This document shows, piece after piece, positions 1-5,266 of a DNA stretch of 5,266 bases (its first letter is position 1; each line of letters begins with the position of its first letter). Source of the stretch: Amphritea sp. (GTDB lineage Bacteria; Pseudomonadota; Gammaproteobacteria; Pseudomonadales; Balneatricaceae). A program made the position numbers and the translations under genes. Below the pieces are notes generated by a model. The model was not told the DNA's origin, did not search any database, and saw nothing but the letters and a program-made list of their open reading frames with translations. The stretch is from assembly GCA_018067325.1 (NCBI GenBank), contig JAGPUU010000307.1, positions 1-5,266 of the forward strand, given 5' to 3'.

Positions 1-9
1 TGATCTGGA

Positions 10-39
10 TTGATTACTATCTGAGCAGAGGTTTATAAC
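10..39 (+). promoter_or_regulatory. Possible sigma-70 promoter for the citA/citB-like operon
   Basis: TTGATT at 10-15 and TATAAC at 34-39 are separated by 18 bases, a plausible -35/-10 pair upstream of the sensor kinase. Transcription would start near 46 and give a short AT-rich leader of about 45 bases before the ATG at 90. The rest of the first 89 bases shows no gene that I can support. The call rests only on consensus similarity, and AT-rich leaders often give such matches by chance. Confidence 0.3.
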
Positions 40-89
40 GTTATTCAACCTTTAATAGTCAATTCAAAATAATAAGAAAGAGAGCAGCG

Positions 90-1697
90 ATGAAGCTTCG
101 CCAGCTGAAACTAAAACAGAGAATGATTCTGGTACTGGGCATCATGGCGCTGGTACAAACCGGTTTTATCGGTGTATTTGCCCTGCACTACTTGCAACAA
201 TCACTGGATGAACAGATCGGCCAGCGCGCCCTGGATGTGGCTAAAACCATTGCCGCTATGCCACAGATAGCTGATGCGGTCGAGCGGAGTGACAGTGATT
301 ATCTACAACCCATCAGCCTCTCTCTCGCGGAAACCACCCGTGCCCGATTTGTCGTTATTGGCGATAAAAAAGGTATCCGGCTGGCACACCCTAGTACAGA
401 GAAGATCGGTCACTCGATGGCCGATGATGATGGAGATCAGGGAACCCCAGCGCTAATTTTCGGTAAAGGCTATATTTCAAAAGCGGAAGGTTCTCTGGGC
501 TGGTCGATGCGTGGTAAAGCTCCCATATTTAACCACGAAGGAGAAGAGGTTATCGGGGTGATCTCTGTGGGTTACGGACTGGACCGTGTAAGCGAAATCA
601 TCGGACGCTATCAGATGACTCTCATCACGGTCATTATCAGCTCATTTCTAGCCAGCGCCATGATAGCTGTCTGGTTTGCTAATCACTTTAAGAAAGCAAT
701 TTTCGGACTCGAACCTGAACAAATAGCCCGTCTGTTTGATGAGCAACGCGCCACTCTGGAATCGGTGCGCGAAGGTATCATCGCCATTAACAGGGCTGGC
801 GAAATAACCACCGTCAACCAAACCGCCATTGAGACCCTCGGCTTACCCATAGACAAAAGCCTTATCGGCCGAAAAATAGATGAAGTTCTCCCCGACAGCT
901 CGATGCTAGAAGTAATGGAAACCGGCAAGCCTCAGTTTGATAATGAAGTCTGGCGTGGTGACCACTGTATTATTGCCAATCGACTGCCCTTGAAACAAGG
1001 CGATGAGATTACCGGCGTAGTATCTAGCTTTCGTCGTAAAGATGAACTGGATCTGGTGAGCCAGAAACTCACCCGAATTCAGCAATACTCTGACACCTTG
1101 CGTAGCCAATCCCATGAATATGCCAATAAGCTTCACACTATCGCCGGGCTGATCCAGATCGGTGCCACTGATCAGGCATTAGCGCTAATCGGTCAGGAAA
1201 GCCAGAGCCATCAGGCACTGATCAAACTGCTGATGAAAGCGGTACCTGACCCTATATTGGCAGGCTGTCTATTGGGTAAATATAACCGAGCCCGTGAACT
1301 GGGCCTGACACTGGTCATCGACCCAGAAAGTGAAATGACCAGTCTGCCTGACAAGCTACCTCGTGAGCAGTTAGTCAGCATACTCGGCAATCTGATCGAC
1401 AACGCTCTGGAAGCGACCCTGAACAACCATGGCAGCGATGGGAAAGTGCTTCTGTCTATGACTGACCTGGGCAATGACCTTATCTTTGAGATCGAAGATC
1501 AGGGACCGGGTATACCTATTGGTCAGCAGGAAAAAATCTTTGAGAAAGGATTCAGTAGCAAGCGCTATGATGGCCACGGTTACGGGTTGCATCTGGTAAA
1601 AAGCCTACTAGATAAGCTTAGTGGCACTATAACTATAGACAGCGGCAGCGACGGAGGCAGCCGCTTTACCGTCTACATCCCTAAGAATAAAAATTAA
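90..1697 (+). CDS. CitA/DcuS-family sensor histidine kinase (di-/tricarboxylate sensor)
   Basis: This 535-residue inner-membrane kinase most likely senses a periplasmic di- or tricarboxylate and phosphorylates the response regulator encoded next. A basic N-terminus leads into membrane helix 1 (about 12-34). A periplasmic PAS-like sensor domain follows (about 35-172), then membrane helix 2 (about 174-198) and a cytoplasmic PAS domain (about 213-310). The kinase core has the phospho-acceptor His342 in a SHEYANKLHTIAGL block typical of SpoOB-type kinases, the N box (N434, N438), G1 box DQGPGIP (470-476), F box (483-491) and G2 box GHGYGL (495-500). In the sensor domain, RLAH (97-100) and RGK (141-143) match the ligand-contacting RxxH and RxK residues of CitA; DcuS has R-V-F at the second site. 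Length is normal for the family. The start has only a weak purine-rich site (AGAGAG) but places the basic stretch correctly before helix 1. Family is secure; the ligand is inferred. Confidence 0.93.
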   Translation: MKLRQLKLKQRMILVLGIMALVQTGFIGVFALHYLQQSLDEQIGQRALDVAKTIAAMPQIADAVERSDSDYLQPISLSLAETTRARFVVIGDKKGIRLAHPSTEKIGHSMADDDGDQGTPALIFGKGYISKAEGSLGWSMRGKAPIFNHEGEEVIGVISVGYGLDRVSEIIGRYQMTLITVIISSFLASAMIAVWFANHFKKAIFGLEPEQIARLFDEQRATLESVREGIIAINRAGEITTVNQTAIETLGLPIDKSLIGRKIDEVLPDSSMLEVMETGKPQFDNEVWRGDHCIIANRLPLKQGDEITGVVSSFRRKDELDLVSQKLTRIQQYSDTLRSQSHEYANKLHTIAGLIQIGATDQALALIGQESQSHQALIKLLMKAVPDPILAGCLLGKYNRARELGLTLVIDPESEMTSLPDKLPREQLVSILGNLIDNALEATLNNHGSDGKVLLSMTDLGNDLIFEIEDQGPGIPIGQQEKIFEKGFSSKRYDGHGYGLHLVKSLLDKLSGTITIDSGSDGGSRFTVYIPKNKN

Positions 1698-1712
1698 ACG
1701 GATTAATAGCAG

Positions 1713-2402
1713 ATGATTAAAGTTGTTATCGCCGAAGATGACCCTCAAATCGCAGAGATACAGCGGCGCTTTCTCGAGCGGATAGAGGGATTTGAACTAA
1801 TCGGTATCGCCCATCGTTTGTCGGAAGCCGAAGATCTGATAGAGATAATGCAACCCGACCTCCTGTTACTGGATATCCAGTTCCCCTGCGGAACCGGTTT
1901 TGATCTGCTGCGTAAAATCCGTGCAGACAACAATGCCATTGATGTCATTATGATAACCGCAGCTAAAGAGGTCGAAACCCTGCGCGAAGCTCTGCATGGC
2001 GGGGTCTTTGACTATATTCTGAAGCCGCTGGTATTTGAACGCCTGCAGGAAACACTGCACAACTATCAGCAACATTTAAAAAAACTCCGTACCTTTGAAA
2101 CTCTGGTCCAAAGTGATGTAGACAGGGTTTTGCCCCGTAATGGAAACCCACAGGAAACGGTCGCCCATGAAGCGGTACGACTGCCTAAAGGAATCGATGC
2201 GATTACCCTTGAAAATGTGCATAAAGTATTCACCCAAAGGGATGACGCGATCAACGCTGAAGAGGTCGGGGACATCATCGGTGCCAGCCGCACCACCGCC
2301 CGTCGCTATCTGGAATATATGGTCAGCTGTTCCGAACTCTCTGCTGAAGTCAGCTACGGTTCTGTCGGCAGACCTGAAAGGCGGTATCAAAGAACAAGCT
2401 AG
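1713..2402 (+). CDS. CitB/DcuR-family response regulator
   Basis: This 229-residue cytoplasmic transcription factor is the expected partner of the kinase 15 bases upstream; the order and spacing indicate one operon. The receiver domain (about 1-120) has the acidic pair D9/D10, phospho-acceptor D54 (LLLDIQFP), T82 and K104 (LKPL), so the phosphorylation site is complete. A linker (about 121-175) leads to a C-terminal helix-turn-helix (about 180-226) with AEEVGDIIGASRTTARRYLE and a terminal YGSVGRPERRY block, the signature of CitB/DpiA/DcuR-type regulators. There is no strong Shine-Dalgarno sequence before the ATG, so translation may be coupled to the kinase gene. Family members usually activate uptake or catabolism genes for C4-dicarboxylates or citrate. 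No such gene lies in the window, so the regulon cannot be read here; it could lie left of position 1. Confidence 0.93.
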   Translation: MIKVVIAEDDPQIAEIQRRFLERIEGFELIGIAHRLSEAEDLIEIMQPDLLLLDIQFPCGTGFDLLRKIRADNNAIDVIMITAAKEVETLREALHGGVFDYILKPLVFERLQETLHNYQQHLKKLRTFETLVQSDVDRVLPRNGNPQETVAHEAVRLPKGIDAITLENVHKVFTQRDDAINAEEVGDIIGASRTTARRYLEYMVSCSELSAEVSYGSVGRPERRYQRTS

Positions 2403-2544
2403 TCGTTAGAACGTCACTTACTAAAAAAAGGCTAGTATTGGGTAGATAGAGAAAGGAGCAAACAAGTGCTATCCGACAATTTAAAAGTCTGAAGCACCTG
2501 AGACACCGATGAAATAGAGCCCTATTCGCCACCTCCTTTGCACA
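2403..2544. other. Convergent intergenic region without a supported gene
   Basis: This 142-base gap separates the 3' ends of the response regulator (+) and the membrane-anchored cytochrome (-). No convincing rho-independent terminator was found: a run of seven A at 2423-2429 (T on the minus strand) has no GC-rich stem before it in the minus direction. A weak imperfect stem pairs GTGCT (2466-2470) with AGCAC (2493-2497), and a 5-bp AT-rich stem pairs AATAG with CTATT near 2514-2527. Ribosome-binding-like sequences occur on both strands (AGGAG at 2454-2458 on plus; CAAAGGAGGT at 2540-2531 on minus) without a believable gene after them. Confidence 0.6.
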
Positions 2545-3105
2545 TTAATGATGCACTACATCACTTTTTCCACGAGCGGTCAGAATCTGGTATTGAGCGG
2601 GTGTTAAATCGGGTAATCGCTTGAGAAAAGACACCATGTTCCAAATACGCGTATCATCATGCCCAGGTGCCCATGCAGGCATTCCAGAAGCTTTAATTCC
2701 GTGTTTTATAATCCAGAAATTTCGCTGATCTATCGATGTTTCATTTTCATCCAGCCGTGAGATAACAGCTAAATTTGGCGGCGATGGATATAACCCCAGG
2801 GTAAAGTCACTTTGGCTTTTCCCTGGTTTAAGATGACAGCCAGCGCACATATCATTGTAATCAGCACCGCCTTTGAGTAAACGCTCAGCGGAACTTAGAT
2901 CCGATGGTACTTCGATATCCTGAGAAGCACGCACAATCGAGCTTTCACGTAACGTTTCTAGTGCCCAGGTAGTCACGTCATAGTGAGGATCATCCGCCCC
3001 CATCGAGTATAAGCCTGAATAGAGAAAAGCTACGCCCCCTATCACGGCAGCTCCTGCCATGACTAGCAGTCGCTTGAAACAGGACCCCTTTTTAATCGCT
3101 ATCAT
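2545..3105 (-). CDS. Membrane-anchored monoheme c-type cytochrome
   Basis: This 186-residue protein is a class I-like cytochrome c held in the inner membrane and facing the periplasm. An N-terminal lysine-rich segment and one hydrophobic helix (about 11-33) form an uncleaved anchor. The single haem-attachment motif is CAGCH (C87, C90, H91), and M142 in SGMPAWAP is the likely distal axial ligand. The stretches SMGADDPHYD, LYPSPPNL and FWIIKHGIKASGMPAW resemble, from memory, a proteobacterial cytochrome family often seen near metal-efflux genes. The ATG at 3105 was chosen because GGAG lies 8 bases upstream and the lysine-rich start sits before the helix; an 11-codon extension to a TTG at 3138 would begin inside a hairpin. 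It is last in the minus-strand string, after the Met-rich protein. Electron partner and any copper role are inferred from context. Haem attachment would need the host cytochrome c maturation machinery. Confidence 0.9.
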   Translation of the reverse strand: MIAIKKGSCFKRLLVMAGAAVIGGVAFLYSGLYSMGADDPHYDVTTWALETLRESSIVRASQDIEVPSDLSSAERLLKGGADYNDMCAGCHLKPGKSQSDFTLGLYPSPPNLAVISRLDENETSIDQRNFWIIKHGIKASGMPAWAPGHDDTRIWNMVSFLKRLPDLTPAQYQILTARGKSDVVHH

Positions 3106-3126
3106 CACATCATCTCCGCTGTAAGG

Positions 3127-3154
3127 AACCCTGGCCAAACTATTGGCAAGGGTT
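3127..3154 (-). repeat. Intergenic hairpin between Met-rich protein and cytochrome genes
   Basis: AACCCT (3127-3132) pairs with AGGGTT (3149-3154), and GCCAA (3134-3138) pairs with TTGGC (3143-3147), around a 4-base loop. One G/A mismatch (3133/3148) interrupts an otherwise 11-pair stem. It lies downstream of the Met-rich gene and shortly before the ribosome binding site of the cytochrome gene. No T-run follows directly in either direction, so it does not look like a classic intrinsic terminator. RNA stabilisation, a processing site, or tuning of cytochrome expression are possible roles. Confidence 0.6.
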
Positions 3155-3180
3155 CGCTCAAGTAGCTGTTTTGTATTTAA

Positions 3181-3477
3181 TTACTGAGAGGGAGCTTGCA
3201 TATGATCACCGGCCTTACCGGTATTTGTCATCTGTTCGCCATGAGCTTTGCTTTCTGCTTCTGTCGACCCATGCTGCATGGTACTCATACATTGCTGCAT
3301 CATCGCCATCACAACAGGATCTTTCATATCCATTTTACTATGATCCATAGTACTCATAGCGGCACAATCTGGGTTCTCTGCTTTTCCCATATGTTCTTTA
3401 TCACTGTGTGCCTGAGCAGAAATCGCCAGCATGAGCCCAGGTACGGCAAGCAATAAACCAAGTTGTTTTTTCTTCAT
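3181..3477 (-). CDS. Small exported Met/His-rich protein, probable copper/silver binder
   Basis: This 98-residue protein starts with a clear Sec signal peptide (MKKK, hydrophobic core, cleavage expected after AQA at residue 23), leaving a mature protein of about 75 residues. The mature part has 12 Met, 6 His and 2 Cys (C38, C63), with clusters such as MSTMDHSKMDM (41-51) and MAMMQQCMSTMQH (57-69). It has no membrane segment and no haem motif. Met/His clusters of this kind are known to bind Cu(I) or Ag(I) in periplasmic proteins such as CusF and the CopA/PcoA Met repeats, so a metal buffer or chaperone role beside a CusA-type pump is reasonable but inferred. It is not a CusF fold that I recognise. 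The start is supported by AGGAG 7 bases upstream of the ATG. It lies between the YtkA-like protein and a cytochrome gene in the same orientation. Confidence 0.8.
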   Translation of the reverse strand: MKKKQLGLLLAVPGLMLAISAQAHSDKEHMGKAENPDCAAMSTMDHSKMDMKDPVVMAMMQQCMSTMQHGSTEAESKAHGEQMTNTGKAGDHMQAPSQ

Positions 3478-3521
3478 GACTAACTCCTAAATATTTTAAG
3501 TAACATATAATTTCTGTGTAT

Positions 3522-3557
3522 AAACGGCGTTATAGATTCAAGCTACATCGGCCGTTT
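3522..3557 (-). repeat. Intergenic inverted repeat between the YtkA-like and Met-rich genes
   Basis: AAACGGC (3522-3528) and GCCGTTT (3551-3557) form a perfect 7-bp inverted repeat with a 22-base spacer. On the minus strand it follows the stop of the YtkA-like gene at 3566 and precedes the Met-rich gene. An alternative small stem uses AAGCT and AGCTT copies at about 3540 and 3561. No U-tract follows on the minus strand, so strict termination is unlikely; RNA stabilisation or a regulator site is possible. Confidence 0.4.
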
Positions 3558-3565
3558 TCTCAAGC

Positions 3566-4042
3566 TTATTCGCCGTAATACAACCCGCCGAAGTGCTTTT
3601 TACCATCAGCTGTTTTGAACAGCACCATCAGTTGATGTTTACCACTGTCTTTCAGGTCGTAGCCTGCCATCTGCCAGTCACCCATCATCATCAGCGGTTT
3701 GCTTTCTTCGGTACCATCCGGATAGATCACTTTAGAGTTCATCTGAACGCCTTTTACCGCTGCACCCTGCTGATCCACTTTGATCATCAAATTATGTGAT
3801 CCACCATGATTCATTCCTTCTTCGGCAGCCATCACATGAAAACTGACGGTATAGCCATCAATGTCCTTCTTCTCAAGGAACATTTGGCTTTGCCCCGTAT
3901 TACTCTCCATGGAGTCATGAGACATCGATTTCGCTGGCATGGACTCAGCATCATGGCCATGACTACTCTCATCAGCCAAGACACCGCCACTTATAACAAA
4001 CGCGCTCAAGGCACCGGCAATCAGAATCTTATTAACTTTCAT
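3566..4042 (-). CDS. Periplasmic Met/His-containing YtkA-like protein, likely metal-associated
   Basis: This 158-residue exported protein has a signal peptide (MKVNK, hydrophobic core, cleavage expected after VLA at residue 23). The mature form of about 135 residues has 13 Met, 8 His and no Cys. Its N-terminal part (24-50) is a flexible His/Met/Ser stretch with HGH and SMSHDSM. The rest (about 55-158) reads as a small beta-sandwich domain: HNLMIKVD, then VIYPDGTEESKPLMMMG, GYDLKDSGKHQLMV and a terminal KKHFGGLYY strand. This resembles, from memory, the YtkA-like periplasmic proteins found near heavy-metal transporters. The ATG at 4042 was chosen because GGAG lies 8 bases upstream and the signal peptide begins there; a GTG at 4156 would add 38 unneeded residues without signal-like character. 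A copper or silver binding or delivery role is inferred from composition and neighbours. The fold assignment is moderate. Confidence 0.8.
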   Translation of the reverse strand: MKVNKILIAGALSAFVISGGVLADESSHGHDAESMPAKSMSHDSMESNTGQSQMFLEKKDIDGYTVSFHVMAAEEGMNHGGSHNLMIKVDQQGAAVKGVQMNSKVIYPDGTEESKPLMMMGDWQMAGYDLKDSGKHQLMVLFKTADGKKHFGGLYYGE

Positions 4043-4099
4043 TATAATTTCTCCATTCGTATTTTCGTTAAATCGTTTGATGATTAACTTTTCTTTGAC

Positions 4100-4126
4100 G
4101 GCGCTTATACCTAACGATAACGCGCC
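4100..4126 (-). repeat. Intergenic hairpin upstream of the YtkA-like gene
   Basis: GGCGC (4100-4104) with TTAT (4105-4108) pairs with ATAA (4117-4120) and GCGCC (4122-4126); one base (4121) is bulged and the loop is 8 bases. It sits in the 123-base gap between the lipoprotein cytochrome and the YtkA-like gene, about 60 bases before the latter's ATG. No T-run follows on either strand, so it is not a standard terminator. It could protect or separate parts of a polycistronic mRNA. Confidence 0.5.
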
Positions 4127-4141
4127 CACATAAATTACTTT

Positions 4142-4160
4142 CACTGTTAGCTGCACTGTT
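4142..4160. repeat. Short direct repeat CACTGTT x2
   Basis: CACTGTT occurs at 4142-4148 and 4154-4160, a 12-base period, just past the stop of the lipoprotein cytochrome gene. It could be a regulator half-site pair for a promoter in this gap, but the repeat is short and the spacing alone is weak evidence. Confidence 0.25.
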
Positions 4161-4165
4161 TGTGA

Positions 4166-4663
4166 TCAGTGGATATCGGTTAATAAGAAACTAACCAGAT
4201 CCTCCATATCGCTATCGCTAATATTCCATCGGGGCATCGCTCCATTCAATGCACTGCCGGCAGGATCCAGGCCCTGACTAATAGCTAGCTTTAAACTATT
4301 TTTGTCATAACGCTCGTGGTCCCCATGGCCATCATCATGCTCTTCAGTAAGCGAATGCTTGGTTAACGGTGGGGCAACAACCCAGAACTTCGGATACAGT
4401 CGTTGCCCCTGCCGATCATCTCCATGACAACTAGCACATGTCCTGTTATGCATCTGCGCATGCATCGTACCGCCTAGGTAAGTGATCGCAGAGCCTGTCT
4501 GATTTCTTCCGGTAAAGTAAATTTGCTCACCATTACTTGAAAAATCACGAGCTCCATAATCCGTAGCGTCATCCATCCCCATGCCACACCCGGCCAGTAA
4601 CAAGACAAGCCCGCCGCCAGTCAGTTTCATAACGGGCTTTATGATCCTTTTAGCGCTGTACAT
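4166..4663 (-). CDS. Lipoprotein monoheme c-type cytochrome with His-rich insertion
   Basis: This 165-residue protein is a lipid-anchored periplasmic cytochrome c. The N-terminus has basic residues, a hydrophobic core and a lipobox LLAGC, with lipidation expected at C26. The residue after it is Gly, not Asp, which by the E. coli Lol rule suggests the outer membrane. One haem-attachment motif, CASCH (C76, C79, H80), is present, and M143 in GAMPRW is the probable axial ligand, followed by a C-terminal helix (DMEDLVSFLL). Between them, residues 103-120 form a His/Asp/Glu-rich stretch (six His within HSLTEEHDDGHGDHERYD counting H103, H109, H113, H116 plus nearby acids; four clear His) that could bind metal. 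The ATG at 4663 was chosen because AGGAG lies 7 bases upstream; a GTG at 4681 would overlap that site. It follows the CusA-type gene after 69 bases. Its redox partner is unknown; a link to copper export is inferred from position. Confidence 0.88.
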   Translation of the reverse strand: MYSAKRIIKPVMKLTGGGLVLLLAGCGMGMDDATDYGARDFSSNGEQIYFTGRNQTGSAITYLGGTMHAQMHNRTCASCHGDDRQGQRLYPKFWVVAPPLTKHSLTEEHDDGHGDHERYDKNSLKLAISQGLDPAGSALNGAMPRWNISDSDMEDLVSFLLTDIH

Positions 4664-4732
4664 AAATCGTCTCCTTTTCACTTCAGAGTTCAGGCCGAGC
4701 GGATATCGCTATCACCCAGCCCTCGTTGCCAA

Positions 4733-5266
4733 TTACTGTTCAGTTTCCAACCGAGCAATACAGCGTTTACGCCACAGGAAATACACCGCGGGTAATACCA
4801 GCAACGTCAGGACAACCGCGCTAACCATACCGCCAACCATCGGTGCAGCGATTCGGCTCATCACTTCTGAGCCGGTTCCGGTGCCATACAGAATGGGCAG
4901 TAAGCCTACAATAATCGCGGCAGCGGTCATCATCACTGGCCGGACACGCAAACCCGCGCCGTGCAAAACCGCATGACGCAGAGTCTCTTCCCGAGGGATC
5001 AGGCCTTGCTTTTCACAGCGCTCCAGCATTTGTTGGTATGCCTGATTCAGATAGACCAACATAATCACACCGATCTCCACCGCGACACCGGCCAGGGCAA
5101 TAAAGCCAACGCCCACGGCCACTGAAAAATTAAACCCTTGCAAATACATCAGCCAGACACTGCCTACCATCGCCAGAGGCAGCGTACCCATGATGATGCT
5201 GACTTCGACAAAGTTGCGGAAGTTAAGGAACAGCAAAATCACGATAATCGCTAAGGTCAGTGGTAC
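4733..5266 (-). CDS. cusA: CusA-type heavy-metal efflux RND permease, C-terminal part (cut by window edge)
   Basis: The last 177 residues of an inner-membrane RND proton antiporter that exports Cu(I)/Ag(I) or similar ions through a CusCBA-like tripartite complex. The reading frame is open to base 5266, so the start lies outside; full-length relatives are about 1040 residues. The fragment covers membrane helices 8-12: VPLTLAIIVILLFLNF, then a helix ending SVWLMYLQG, GVGFIALAGVAVEIGVIML, MMTAAAIIVGLLPILYGTG and the last helix before the basic end FLWRKR. GTGSEVMSRIAAPMVGGM is close to E. coli CusA. The Glu in AGVAVEIG (bases 5077-5075) corresponds to CusA E939, a proton-relay residue. The position of CusA K984 (RVRPK) is Val here (RVRPV, codon 4936-4934). 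The metal-binding Met residues of the porter domain are outside the window, so Cu/Ag versus Zn/Co/Ni specificity cannot be confirmed from this part. Confidence 0.9.
   Translation of the reverse strand, partial: VPLTLAIIVILLFLNFRNFVEVSIIMGTLPLAMVGSVWLMYLQGFNFSVAVGVGFIALAGVAVEIGVIMLVYLNQAYQQMLERCEKQGLIPREETLRHAVLHGAGLRVRPVMMTAAAIIVGLLPILYGTGTGSEVMSRIAAPMVGGMVSAVVLTLLVLPAVYFLWRKRCIARLETEQ

Noticed and set aside
2076..2390. Minus-strand reading frame of 104 codons inside the response regulator
   Set aside because: It is fully antisense to a gene with a complete receiver domain and helix-turn-helix, and its product resembles no family.
2423..2429. Run of seven A (T on minus strand) as a terminator for the minus-strand operon
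   Set aside because: No GC-rich hairpin precedes it in the minus direction, and it lies more than 100 bases past the last stop.
2350..2532. Minus-strand reading frame of 60 codons after the cytochrome gene
   Set aside because: Its GTG start overlaps the AGGAGG sequence itself, so spacing is impossible; its 3' part runs antisense to the response regulator, and the product is a Cys/Leu/Phe-rich string without a recognisable domain.
3806..4087. Plus-strand reading frame of 93 codons opposite the YtkA-like gene
   Set aside because: It is antisense to a gene with a signal peptide and ribosome binding site; its His-rich look comes from reading the complementary strand of Met/His-coding codons.
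4095..4123. TTGACG ... TAACGC as a plus-strand promoter
   Set aside because: The -10 match is poor, the sequence is part of the hairpin at 4100-4126, and it would point away from any plus-strand gene in the window.
4043..4156. 38-residue N-terminal extension of the YtkA-like protein from a GTG
   Set aside because: The extension lies over a hairpin, has no good ribosome binding site, and would bury the clear signal peptide that begins at the ATG at 4042.
4581..4976. Plus-strand reading frame of 131 codons over the cusA end and the lipoprotein cytochrome start
   Set aside because: It is antisense to two well-supported genes and to their intergenic gap; no domain or good ribosome binding site is seen.

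Overview
The window looks like chromosomal DNA of a marine or aquatic gammaproteobacterium with mid-range GC; an Oceanospirillales-type host (Neptunomonas, Marinobacterium or similar) is an inference from protein style only. It is densely coded. Two unrelated gene blocks converge at about 2403-2544. No RNA genes, insertion sequences, CRISPR arrays or phage genes are visible.

Plus-strand block, 90-2402: a two-component system of the CitA/CitB (DcuS/DcuR, DpiB/DpiA) family. The sensor kinase has two membrane segments around a periplasmic PAS-like sensor domain, a cytoplasmic PAS domain, and a SpoOB-type histidine kinase core. The response regulator follows after 15 bases and has a receiver domain and a CitB-type C-terminal helix-turn-helix. 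The kinase carries the RxxH and RGK residues that bind citrate in CitA, so the likely signal is a di- or tricarboxylate. The target transporter or catabolic genes are not in the window and may lie to the left of position 1.

Minus-strand block, 5266-2545 (read right to left): a copper/silver-handling gene string. It begins with the C-terminal 177 residues of a CusA-type heavy-metal RND exporter, cut by the window edge. Next come a lipoprotein monoheme cytochrome c with a His/Asp/Glu-rich insertion, a periplasmic Met/His-containing YtkA-like protein, a very Met-rich 98-residue exported protein, and a membrane-anchored monoheme cytochrome c. Every complete product in this string has an export or membrane signal, which suggests a cell-envelope module joining metal binding, metal export and electron transfer. 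Three of the four gaps between these genes contain an inverted repeat, perhaps for RNA stability or differential expression within one long transcript.

The most interesting points are the pairing of two c-type cytochromes and two Met-rich exported proteins with a CusA-type pump, and the Val in this CusA at the place of the proton-relay lysine (K984 of E. coli CusA). Predicted starts for three minus-strand genes were moved inward to ATG codons with good ribosome binding sites.
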